Source: Aphanomyces cochlioides (Eukaryota; Oomycota; Saprolegniomycetes; Saprolegniales; Verrucalvaceae). Taken from it: 64,000 nt of DNA. Positions 1 to 9,246 of this stretch are shown here, in pieces (position 1 is the first letter of the stretch; each line of letters starts with the position of its first letter). Where the stretch lies: the NCBI GenBank assembly GCA_019828595.1, contig JAHQRK010000039.1, forward strand, positions 229,001 through 293,000, read 5' to 3'. The position numbers were made by a program, and so were the translations under genes. The notes below the pieces were generated by a model. It had not been told where the DNA came from. It was given only the letters and a program-made list of their open reading frames with translations, and searched no databases.

Positions 1-1466
1 TGAAAGTTTGTATGGGCAAATTAGTTTTCGTCCTGTTTGGTGCAAAGTTGGTCGTTCCCATCACAATCGACACGGGCTCATCTGCCATGCATTACTCTCA
101 CGTTCTGCTTGGGAGTCATAAGCGGGAATTCCTTGATGTGGCCTCGCATTCGTACTCTTGGACGAGTTTACAGCTCTAACTCGACTCTACTCCAAGCTCT
201 CTACGATCTAAAGACGCTAGGACGCTTCAATTATTATGCTTGGCAGCCTCCACAAGGACAGAGGAGCGTCGAGAAAGCCACGGCGTTGCATGTGTATCGC
301 CAAGAGTAGGCGACATGTCAACACGAGTCTGGTCCCCGGATGATGCTGCATGCACCAAATGGCGAGCAGAGTCAGCTGGAGTTTACAAATCAAACCAAAA
401 GTTGACGGTAAGACACCGCCGTCGTTGTTGTTCCCAAGACGGACAACCGACGACGGGAGAGAGAGACTTGCAGGTCGACAAGGTCGAGGGGGATGTGATG
501 GGAGATAGAGAATCAATGGCGTCGTTCGTGTCTTGACATGGTAAACCAGACAGGCGATGTCAACAGAGCGCAATGTGGCAGACAAGATCTAATTGACGCA
601 CGTCAAGTGCACAATCTAATCCCGCATTGTCTTTTGCTGCTGGACGGGCACATAGAGAGCGGTCGCATTTGACCATTACATTGGCGAGAGTAGACCTCGC
701 AGCAGAACAAAAACGCATGCGCCTCCACCTCTGCTCACAATTACCAATGCTCCAGGCACGACTCGTCGATGGCGTCAATGGGTGGAAAAAGCGCATCAGA
801 CTGCGTACACAACCCATCGCGCACTGGTATTGCGCCGAAACGTAGCAAAAGCGGCGCAATCAAGAGTCCGGCAGGTCGAGAGTGAGATCGGATGTGTGGA
901 TAGATGACGATTGTGTAGGCTCGTGTTTGACGTAACATGGTTGGGCTCATGGGTTGTCGGATGGAAGGTGGTTCATCCAGATGAGCTTGACGAACGCAGT
1001 GATTTGAGCCTCTTCTACGCGTGTGACACATGACGAAAAGAACGCAATGCCATGCTTCCAAGGCGATCCCAGCTGGCAATTCAAAGTGGACTCAGGATCA
1101 GCAACGATCAATCAGTCGTACCTACCTCTGAACTCGTCTATCTTGGCCTTCACATTGCCCAGACAACACCATCTTGGTGATGTCGTGTCCACGCCGCCAA
1201 TTGATTCCACCACGCGGTTGAAACATGCTCCCAAGCTGTCCTGCGACAGTGTATATACCCTCTCTATCCTCGGGGACATCACCCACGGGGGACATCTCTT
1301 GCAAACGGGTTGTAACTACGACAGCATCGAAAGAAGGCTAGCGTTCACATATGTTCCTGATTGCGTCATGGGATCTACTGTCAATCGCGCGGAGGATATG
1401 GTGCACATCAGCTGTAGACTGCATTCTGGCCAATTTGATCTCACATGGTTTTATTATATAACGTAG
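1..1466 (+). pseudogene. Decayed pepsin-like aspartic protease pieces (tentative)
   Basis: Two separated fragments recall the A1 aspartic protease fold. Near base 70 a frame reads IDTGSSA, like the first catalytic D-T-G-S loop, but it stops about 25 residues later. At 1023-1466 an open frame of 147 residues contains KVDSGSA (a D-S/T-G second-lobe motif) and, about 60 residues on, ILGD followed by YDSIERRLAF, matching the usual C-terminal ILGD...FD...RIGFA pattern. Nothing convincing joins the two across roughly 900 bp, and the interval has stops in every frame. I read this as a degraded gene or two remnants, possibly entering from the left edge. Chance similarity of short motifs is a real alternative. 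Confidence 0.3.
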
Positions 1467-2147
1467 ACTGTAATAAGTTAGACCTACTGATTTTTGCGTT
1501 TAACCTATTAATTATTATACGTCATTTAGGTCTCAAGTGGTTAAACTCACCAATATGTCCGGATAAAATGTCCGGATATAATAAGTATACAAACATCAAG
1601 ATAGACCGAACGGCCAATTTAGTTCAAAGCACTGACGTTAAATACCTATAACTTTTTTAGTTTTCATCGGATTGAAAAACCAAGCGATAGCTTCTCTTCG
1701 TCTTGTCCAGCGCTAACGATTTTGTGGTCTTACATACCTGAATATGCACTTTCAAAGGACTTATAGCGATAGGCGTTAGGCTATAAATTTCGCTGTCTTC
1801 AGCTGATGTGCACCATACGAAATGTGTGAAATTGTCGTCTGTCGGACCGGCGCAAGCAAAACAAGCAACCAGAGCAGAGCTAGAACTGGTCAGCCTCTGG
1901 GCTTCTCCCCCATTTCCGATCCACCCTGTCGATTCTTGATGTCCCTGGACGTAGGGACTCCTTGACGTACCAAATATGCGTTTCTGGCGCGGAGGAAACG
2001 CCGCTCGCACGAAGCGTTTGGGGGTCTGGGGTGAAGGGGTTAGTTGAAGACCTGTGAGATTGAATAATTAACCTGTATAAGATAATAAGATTGAATGCAG
2101 TTTGATTGGATGAAATTTAAATTTTGAGCTGATCGACGTGTCTTCGC
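1467..2147. other. Gene-poor upstream region
   Basis: AT-rich spacer without a credible gene. A minus-strand frame of 117 codons at 1657-2010 has no recognisable motif. It holds two neighbouring TCCGGATA motifs (1558-1566 and 1571-1579), and an ATTGG (inverted CCAAT) box in TTGATTGGAT near 2103, about 45 bp before the next start codon. Confidence 0.5.
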
Positions 2148-4856
2148 ATGACAAGAGGAAGGAAGCAACATGGCGACGCTTTGACAGCTGCTGCTGAGAC
2201 TTCGGCGGCAAAGGAATCGTCGGAGGTAGTTCCAAAGAGAGGGTATGTGCGTAAACTGAGGGATCGCGCCGTGAATCCGTCATTTGGCGTCGTGAGCTCA
2301 AGACTTCGAGGAGCTAGAAAACCAACCGACTTGTCCGACAGTGTGATCGACCTCGCGAGTTCGGATGAAGAAGACGAAGAGGACGAGATTCCACAGCCAG
2401 AAACAAAAAAGACGCGCCACACCGAGTTGTCAGAATCGACGAGCTCAGAGAATCCGGCAGATTCAACAACAGAACCGGTAGAAAGGACAGATGAAGTGGT
2501 TTATGGTGAAGAGTGCGAGTCAACAGACACAGCGCCAGAGATTCAGGAAACACAACAGAGTACCAACCCACCAGAAACAGTAGCGCAAGTCAGTCTTTGG
2601 ACCAACGAAGAAAATCAAGCTGTGAGACCTCCGAGAAAACGTTTTCAATGGGCGGAAGACGATGCATGGCATCTAGTACCGCGCAATTGGGAGTTTCCAC
2701 TCGTAACAAGTCGCGATGTGTGGTCTCAGTGGTTCCACGGCAATGATCTCATCGATCCATTGCGTCATATACCGCCAGAAGATCTTTCCTCAGATCTTAC
2801 CATCGATCGCCACGGTGTTGCTCATCGACTTGTCGACTTTTTGCTTGCCACCATGGATCTCTCAGCTGAGGAAATTGCCGCCAAATCCCGCCAAGTATCG
2901 CTCGCTCGCTTTGACAGAGCTTTCAACCACGTGGTTGTTCACCGATTGAACCAAAATCCACATGAGTTTGCCAAAAAAACCTTCGTCGATGCTTGCGAAT
3001 TGTTTTTGAAAAGCCCCCAAGTTTTCCCATGGCCTGATAGAACCTGGCGTCGAGTGCCATCGTCGTGGAGCTTTCCAGACTTTACCTGTCCAAACCTTTG
3101 GCTCCTTTGGTTCCGCAAAGACTCCGGACAGCAACACGACGTTTGCCCGTATCGGATCCTCAGAAACTACGATATGCCTTCTCCCACAGTCCTCAACGAC
3201 CTCTCGCGGCGGCGGGTCGTTATGGAAACGCTAGAGTTCATTGCACTGGAGTGGCTTGGCGTCTCGGCGACTGACTTGGCTACCATGCCGATAAAGGAAT
3301 GCCTCACAATCTTTGAGCAGACCTTCCAGCGATTCTTGGAACGTTCGAGGAGAAGAACGCTCAATCAAGACATTGACAAGCTTTGTAGCTATCCCTTCTC
3401 GAGACTTTACTACAGCTTGATCGTCATGGAGCCATCCACCGCGGAGATTTTTACCAGGAATGATGCCTTTCAAGACAATCGCTGTTGGAGATCCTTGAAT
3501 CAACTTACTGTTCGTGGTTTATGGACGTATTGGTACCTTGGAAATGGCACCAAGCAGCTAGTTCCCCTGCGAAAGTTTGTCTACTGCACGTTGGAGCTAC
3601 CGTCAGAGCATCTCCATCACGTCAACGCGGCCAAGAAGCTCATTGCCGCATTGGCGGAGGTTGTGAAATTGAATTTCGCCTTGTCGGACGAAGCCACCGC
3701 GGCGCTTCCGTCGGCAGCGTTTGACGCAATTCTACTCAAAGCCTGTGCGATCCTAAGCACTCAATACCCCGTCTTGATCAAGACCCGGTCGCCGTCGGCT
3801 ATCGCCGACACGTTCTTTTGGACAATTGTGAACGAAATGACGCATGTTCAGGCCACGACAATCCATGTACCACTGCCAAGACCTCCTAGAGACTCAAGTA
3901 ACCCAACGACAAACGTGGGCGCGGGCAATACACTCAAACTGCACGTTTGGAAGAACGGCGCCCATCGCCGCGTGCCTCAGAATTGGCGCTTTCCGCCAGA
4001 TACGACGTCCTGTGCGACCATGTGGGTCTATTGGTTCCATGGAGACTCATGGAATCGCATTTGTCCCTTTCGTTTGCTCACCAGTCGCGATTTCCCGACG
4101 CCAGATGACGAAACCAAGTGGAAACAGCTTGGACAGCTCATCGAAACGCTCTTGAAGACGGCGAAAGAGCTCACTGCTGATACAATAAGTGGATTTCCCA
4201 TTTCGAAAAGTTTACTGGCTTTTCGCAAAGTTCTGGCCATCAATGACGTCGCTGCGATTCACTCGGATCACATGCCGTACGTTTCCGTGCTGGCGCTTCT
4301 ATCCAGTGGGCAAAATTTCGCTGCTTCTTTTGCCTCGCTCATTTTGCACCTCTGGGCAGACGGCACGCGACGCATTGCGCCTGAAAAGTGGACATTTCCA
4401 AACTTGTCGTGTCGGGCCATGTGGAAATGTTGGTTTTGCGGCAACGATATGATTCAGATTGGTCCATTTCGACTCCTCACGGCGGTAGATCTCGTATCGC
4501 CAGCAACCAAGACGCATTGGACGGCAGCTAAGACGACTATGGGCTTCTTTATTATTGTCGCCGTGAAGATCAAAGCCGTGATGTCGAAAGAGGCGTTATT
4601 CAGCGCAACGTCATCGGTGAAATTGATGGAAGTCTTCGATCAAGTCGCTGCTGCATTGGCCAAAGGCGCTTTGGGCGATGTGAGAGTCCCTAATGAGCTT
4701 GTCACTGACATGTTCTCGCGGTTGTCAGCGTCAGAAGATCCATTGGGCCTCCTCAAGCCTCCAGCGCAAACCTCCAAGTCCACAACGGCAAAACCCACCG
4801 CTGTAGTAACATCAGAAACAACCGAAAGCGACGACTCTTCACCGGGCAAAGGCTAA
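2148..4856 (+). CDS. Protein with five W-rich Crypton-tail-like domains
   Basis: Single-exon gene for 902 residues. The first ~165 residues are disordered, rich in S/T/E/D, and carry VIDLASSDEEDEEDE at residues 66-80, a hydrophobic core followed by serines and acids, the classic form of a SUMO-interacting motif. Five related domains then start near residues 172, 298, 443, 598 and 734. The pattern is W..G..RRVP..W.FP, then W..WF.G, then I.PFR.L, followed by a helical stretch and a second short motif ending F..A. Copy three is the most divergent and lacks the FP part. The tail (870-902) is S/T-rich. The same signature occurs at the C terminus of the Crypton recombinase encoded at 42947-45106, so these are probably DNA-binding modules of transposon origin. 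That homology is by eye, and function is unknown. No frame damage is visible over 2.7 kb. Confidence 0.85.
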   Translation: MTRGRKQHGDALTAAAETSAAKESSEVVPKRGYVRKLRDRAVNPSFGVVSSRLRGARKPTDLSDSVIDLASSDEEDEEDEIPQPETKKTRHTELSESTSSENPADSTTEPVERTDEVVYGEECESTDTAPEIQETQQSTNPPETVAQVSLWTNEENQAVRPPRKRFQWAEDDAWHLVPRNWEFPLVTSRDVWSQWFHGNDLIDPLRHIPPEDLSSDLTIDRHGVAHRLVDFLLATMDLSAEEIAAKSRQVSLARFDRAFNHVVVHRLNQNPHEFAKKTFVDACELFLKSPQVFPWPDRTWRRVPSSWSFPDFTCPNLWLLWFRKDSGQQHDVCPYRILRNYDMPSPTVLNDLSRRRVVMETLEFIALEWLGVSATDLATMPIKECLTIFEQTFQRFLERSRRRTLNQDIDKLCSYPFSRLYYSLIVMEPSTAEIFTRNDAFQDNRCWRSLNQLTVRGLWTYWYLGNGTKQLVPLRKFVYCTLELPSEHLHHVNAAKKLIAALAEVVKLNFALSDEATAALPSAAFDAILLKACAILSTQYPVLIKTRSPSAIADTFFWTIVNEMTHVQATTIHVPLPRPPRDSSNPTTNVGAGNTLKLHVWKNGAHRRVPQNWRFPPDTTSCATMWVYWFHGDSWNRICPFRLLTSRDFPTPDDETKWKQLGQLIETLLKTAKELTADTISGFPISKSLLAFRKVLAINDVAAIHSDHMPYVSVLALLSSGQNFAASFASLILHLWADGTRRIAPEKWTFPNLSCRAMWKCWFCGNDMIQIGPFRLLTAVDLVSPATKTHWTAAKTTMGFFIIVAVKIKAVMSKEALFSATSSVKLMEVFDQVAAALAKGALGDVRVPNELVTDMFSRLSASEDPLGLLKPPAQTSKSTTAKPTAVVTSETTESDDSSPGKG

Positions 4857-5551
4857 AATCAGTCAAGGTGGCACAGTTGGAGTCAAGCTACGTCACAATG
4901 CCGTCGAATCTGGCATAGTAAGTTCATGGTGTCGATGACCACTAATCTATTTTTAGACTAATTTCCGGATGCAGTACGGATACACGAACTTGAAACGATT
5001 CGAATTTGGCATACACGGCAGCACTGCGCCCTTCAAAGCACAATATCAAAGAGTCAATGTAGCCTCGAGCTTGATGTCAATAGGATGAGCGAGGGAAGCG
5101 AAGGTAAAACAGACCCAGAAGCAGATGATATCTTGCTGACGATATGTTACCTGCTCCGTCACGGACCATTACTGGAGATCAATATCAAGATTGATAGAGC
5201 AGCGCACGAGAAATTGGTGGACCATTAGGTGTATCGTACAATGAAAAAGCTTCCATGCTATGACAAGACGCTGCCAGCAACGTTGGAGTCGATGTCAGTG
5301 CCTCGTGGGATAGAAGTCACCACTCCTTTCAACTGCTCTCACCCCTTTCAACCGCCCAGAGCACATAGAAGATCAACTTGGTTGCAAAAGTTTCATGCGA
5401 TCCACGCCATGTTCTACTTTCAACAGACCGTCAAAGCCACGAGGAAACTCTGAGTTTTATAAATAAATAGCCTGTTAAATTTAATAATATTCCTGTATAT
5501 TTTTATAAATTGTGGAATTTGTTAGAGCACATTTGGAACTTTTGCCAGACC
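4857..5551. other. Spacer with one 47-codon open frame
   Basis: No convincing gene. A small frame at 5085-5228 (+) starts MSEGSEGKTDPEADD and continues into a hydrophobic/helical stretch. It could be a short protein or the tail of a lost gene, but has no recognisable motif. A 74-codon frame at 5229-5453 is probably chance. The last ~100 bp are very AT-rich. Confidence 0.35.
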
Positions 5552-6322
5552 ATGTCCACGATCCATGTAGTCGACCCCGTGACGCGATTTGTCCAGGATG
5601 TCGATGCCAATGAAGCTCTGTCGCATCGCCTTGGAGCGTATAGCCCTACAGAAGTAGTGATGGTTGGATGTCTGCTTTGCAAGCTCAATTTACCCATTCC
5701 AATCGCCAACAAGATCTTACACTTGGCGGGATTCTTGACGGGATTCTTCGAAGAAACGGACGAAATTGTGCAAGAACGAGCTAATGTCGACCGGGAATAC
5801 CTTCGCCTTGCCATTCCTGATGAAATGGGTCATGAAGCTCTTCAGCTCGACGAGTGTGTGAGTCTCACAATCGAGTGCATCTCGCGAGATCAAGGATGGG
5901 CATCCGATGAGCCACATCTGAACAACACATACGAAGGATGCCACAGCTGGATCGAGTTCACAATCAAAGATGAAAATGGCAACGACGTCATGCCACGCCA
6001 AGATGTGTGCCGCAATTTCCGAGCAAACTCGAGCTATCGTCATCACATGATTCAGTTGAGAGATTCTGCTATCCTGTCCCATCTGCAACCTGGCAATCAG
6101 ATCGTCGTGTACATCCGAGCGATCTATCCTGGCTGGGCAAATTTGGCCAAATATGCACGTATCACTGTCGCCTTTGCCGCAGGTCTCAAGGATTCCGTCG
6201 ACACGAATCAGCTGCTCAAAACTTTCCTCCCGACATGTCCTCCAGGTGGCAATTTCATCACTCAAGGTGTCGAAAGTATTGTGGCCCACGTCGGTGGCCC
6301 TACTTCCTGTTTGCTCATGTGA
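5552..6322 (+). CDS. Protein of unknown function with a DQGW-type domain
   Basis: Intronless frame. I chose the start MSTIHVVDPVTRF at 5552 (256 residues); an upstream in-frame ATG at 5510 would add 14 residues and lies in AT-rich leader-like DNA. Residues ~100-225 form a beta-rich unit: CVSLTIECISRDQGW, then SWIEFTI, then an arginine-containing middle (VCRNFRANSS), then LQPGNQIVVYIRAIYPGW and ITVAF. I know this arrangement (a DQGWS segment, and later a GD/GN..V..RA.YPGW segment) from many fungal and oomycete proteins, but no biochemical role is established that I can name. The N-terminal part, with VVMVGCLLCKLNLPIPIANKIL, may be an F-box-like or short helical protein-binding segment. The tail is cysteine-containing (TCPPGG, GGPTSCLLM). 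Expression and partner proteins cannot be read from the sequence. Confidence 0.7.
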   Translation: MSTIHVVDPVTRFVQDVDANEALSHRLGAYSPTEVVMVGCLLCKLNLPIPIANKILHLAGFLTGFFEETDEIVQERANVDREYLRLAIPDEMGHEALQLDECVSLTIECISRDQGWASDEPHLNNTYEGCHSWIEFTIKDENGNDVMPRQDVCRNFRANSSYRHHMIQLRDSAILSHLQPGNQIVVYIRAIYPGWANLAKYARITVAFAAGLKDSVDTNQLLKTFLPTCPPGGNFITQGVESIVAHVGGPTSCLLM

Positions 6323-7161
6323 TTCCGTTGAAGAACAACGTTATCTTTGATTGCAAGTGTCAATATTTCACAGACAAATAGGCTACAACTTTGGCCGGGG
6401 GTTCTGCTTTACATTTAGCTCCATCCAATGCACCTTGAATGTCACTTCAGTGCAAACTTCCTGTTTACTCATACGTCTCGCTCGATGGCTCACTTCCTAA
6501 CCGCCAAGCTATGAATCCGTAGCTCGTTCGCGCTGACGACTCAGTGCCCAACAGCGACTTGGTAGGAAAACTATGTCCGCAACTGGGATCGAACTCGGTT
6601 CCAATTGCAATGACTGGGTTTTTCGTATTTCAATGGGAAATACCGGGTTGAGTGGCGTCAACTTGTCACCGCAGGCTTCTGGCGGGGTAGGGTTCATTAA
6701 GGGAGAGGTCACTATTGTGAGGGATGTATACACGGCATGTGAATGGGTTGTCCATTCCAAACCAGGAGTGGACATAGTGGGATAAACGGAAGTATGTCCC
6801 AGTAGGTCCGTAAAGAGAGGTGCACCGCCTCAGGCTGGTCAACAGAGCAGGGAAAAACCTCCGCTCTTGGTAGTGGAAGGACCGCAACCCAGAATGTCGA
6901 TGGTCCCAGCCGCTCTCGAATTGGATCCGTCTCGTTTTTGTATTTAACGAGATGGGACAAACCTTTTTTACACAATTCAGAAGGTCGTGACGTTGGAAGG
7001 CGGCGACGGAGATGGACATGAGTGGGAGATGAAGAGCGCTAGGAGGAATGTTCAGCGCTATGTGTGTGGTAACGCAGAAAGTGAATGGTGTGCTCCATGC
7101 GATGGAGACTTTGGGTGCAAGATGCGCACCCTGAGGCGACAAGAGAGGAAACGCAACCACG
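6323..7161. other. Gene-free stretch with long partly open frames on both strands
   Basis: No recognised gene. From about 6570 to 7181 one plus-strand frame is broken by only two stops (at 6783 and near 6940), and a minus-strand frame is open from 7199 to 6666 (177 codons). Neither translation shows a known motif. It may be a decayed or rapidly evolving coding region. Confidence 0.4.
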
Positions 7162-7446
7162 ATGTCAAACGAGTTCATTGACAACATGTCCAAGGGCACG
7201 GAGGAATATGTGGACGACGACAGCGCGATGAATCCTGCATTGGTTCAGGTACGTACAAACGCGCAGAGTGGAAGCCAGTCGACATGTTGCTCTTCATCGG
7301 TTTAGGAGGAAGGAGAGGAAGTCCGAGCTTTTGTTTTCAACATGCGATCACACGAACGAGAGGTCTTCAACCCACGACGATGCGATGTACTGCTGGCCCT
7401 TCCGGTCCTTGGCGATTGTAGTTGCGATCATGGGCGCTTTTGTTGA
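7162..7446 (+). CDS. Possible small two-exon gene
   Basis: Candidate exons 7162-7248 and 7306-7446 join in phase across a 57-nt GTACGT...TTTAG intron and give 75 residues. Exon 1 begins MSNEFIDNMSKGTEEY and is acidic. Exon 2 continues EEGEEVRAFVFNMRSHERE and ends in a cysteine-containing tail. The donor is strong and the acidic N terminus reads like real protein, but I recognise no family, the product is short, and a further intron or longer gene is possible. Confidence 0.3.
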
Positions 7447-7919
7447 GGTCGTTGGAAGTCGATGCTAAGACCTGTTGCTTGTAAACGATGCTCGTTTCAA
7501 TCCTGCGAACGCAGTCTCTTCCTGTGCTGTACATCAGTCGAAAGCATGACTCAACGTGTCTTGAGATCTTTCAGACGGTCCGCAGATAGAATGGCTGATG
7601 GCTGATGAACGCTTTTCTCTCGAGTGACGCTCTGACTGCCGTGATGGAACTTCCTGCGTCTCATTCCGTCTTCGATCCTCGAGCACGTGCGCGGAATTCA
7701 TCCCTGAACACGCCGTCCGTGGGATCTCGTCGCGCATTTTGCCTCTCCTCCCTCCCAACTTGGTTCTTCTCGAAGCGCATCGACGTCCACGAGTTCATTC
7801 TTGTGACCCAACGGCCTTGTCAACGCTCGACTGCCGCCGTCGGCAACGTCTGTTCTTTCGCAGCGGTTCGAATCTTAATGTTCGAAAACGGGCGGGTTAG
7901 TTCTTTCTGAAATTAATTC
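7447..7919. other. Spacer
   Basis: No supported gene. A 101-codon frame at 7605-7910 has unremarkable composition and no motif. A GGTTCGAATC box near 7866 resembles a tRNA T-loop, but no tRNA can be folded around it. Confidence 0.4.
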
Positions 7920-8869
7920 ATGGATCATTCTTCAATTCGCAACGGCATCGCGATTTCCATGGCTGCGACTCCAGCTGCTGCTCTGTCTGTCTTGACGAAT
8001 CCTCACTTGCTGCGCATGCTTGTGCAGTATGCCGACGGCGTGCCGTACGAGCTCCATCTCTACATTCAATCTCCGTACATGCCCAAGCTGTCATCGCTGC
8101 CCGTGCTTGATTTTGCCGCCTCGGAAGGCCATCTCTGGATGCTACAGCTCTGTGCCGACCGCCGCTGCGACAAAGTTGTGACGTCATCAGGAATGGATGC
8201 CGCCGCATCGAATGGATATCTCGAGACCGTCAAGTGGCTGCACGATCGTCAAACTCCATGCACAGTACGTCGCCTCGATGGCATTGCAGTGTTGAAGAGG
8301 ACCATGATCTGTAGGTCTGGGCAATGAATGGCGCGGCAAAGCGCGGTCACTTGGAAGTCGTGAAATTTCTCCACGAGCATCGATCCGAAGGCTGCACAAT
8401 CTTCGCGATGCACAATGCGATCGTCCACAACCACTTGGACGTCGTCAAATACCTCCAGACGAACCGAACGGAAGGATGCACGTCATACTCCCTCGTCCGA
8501 GCGGCGCAATTGGGGTCCGTCCTTCGTCACCACGACTCGAAAATTGATTGGTTTGGCTCTAGGTACTTGGACGTCGTCAAATTCCTCCATGAAACACAGC
8601 GCCAAGGCTCAAGCGGACGGCAGGCCATGGACATCGCCGCGACGAATGGACATCTCGACATTGTGAAATACATGCATGAGCACAATGACCAAGGCTGCAC
8701 AACGCAAGCGATGGATGGCGCGGCCCAGAACGGACATTTCGAGATTGTGAAGTTTCTACACACCCATCGAGAGGAAGGATTTACTGAGCTCGGCATTACG
8801 ATGGCACAGATGAATGGCCATCATGCGATTGCCGACTATTTGATGCCACATCGCCGCTCGGAAGCATAA
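7920..8869 (+). CDS. Ankyrin-repeat protein
   Basis: Three exons: 7920-8264, 8315-8514 and 8563-8869, giving about 283 residues. The introns are 50 nt (GTACGT...GTAG) and 48 nt (GTCCGT...CTAG). The N-terminal part (residues ~1-60) contains LLRMLVQYADGVPYELH. Six or so ankyrin-type repeats follow, with the consensus A..NGHLE.VK.LHE....GCT, of the short variant common in oomycete and amoebal genomes. Removing the second intron restores the repeat AAQLGYLDVVKFLHE exactly, which is the main support for it: the 48-nt intron is a multiple of three and stop-free, so gene finders would read through it. A protein-binding scaffold is the family role; the partner is unknown. Confidence 0.85.
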
Positions 8870-9162
8870 GCGCACTATTTACAGCATTAAGAATTACGCT
8901 GAATAATTAAATCTAATTGGATAATGATAGAAATTTCATCCAATCAAATTATTTCATCACGATTTTCATAAAACATTAACAACAGTTAACATTAACATTT
9001 CAACTGGCGGTGCCTTGGAGATGCCCAAGGCAGGATAAGTGTGCTGGAATGGGAAGCTAGAATAGCTGAAGGTTGCTCGAATGGTCATAAAGCGCTTGAG
9101 CTATAAGTGAAAGTTTAGCTCTTAAACGTTACTGTCGTCATATTCGGGAAAATAATTTTGAG

Positions 9163-9227
9163 ACTTGATTGGATAAAATATTTTTAATTTTAGCGAATCA
9201 TTCTTCGTTATCTTGTTTTCCGGATAA
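9163..9227 (+). promoter_or_regulatory. Upstream elements of COG7
   Basis: TTGATTGGAT (inverted CCAAT box) near 9163 and TCCGGATAA at 9219-9227 lie 84 and 20 bp before the COG7 start codon. The TCCGGATAA motif recurs at three other conserved genes in this window. Confidence 0.45.
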
Positions 9228-9246
9228 GATCTCATTTTCGACCAGC

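Noticed and set aside
1657..2010. 117-codon minus-strand frame
   Set aside because: No ATG context, no motif, S/A/P-rich composition typical of chance frames near repeats.
6500..6620. Possible tRNA-derived SINE (B-box-like GAGTTCGATCCC on the minus strand)
   Set aside because: A-box-like sequence lies on the wrong side and at the wrong distance; no tail or duplication seen.
7855..7880. tRNA-like T-loop GGTTCGAATC
   Set aside because: No matching acceptor stem, D-arm or anticodon arm at the right distances.
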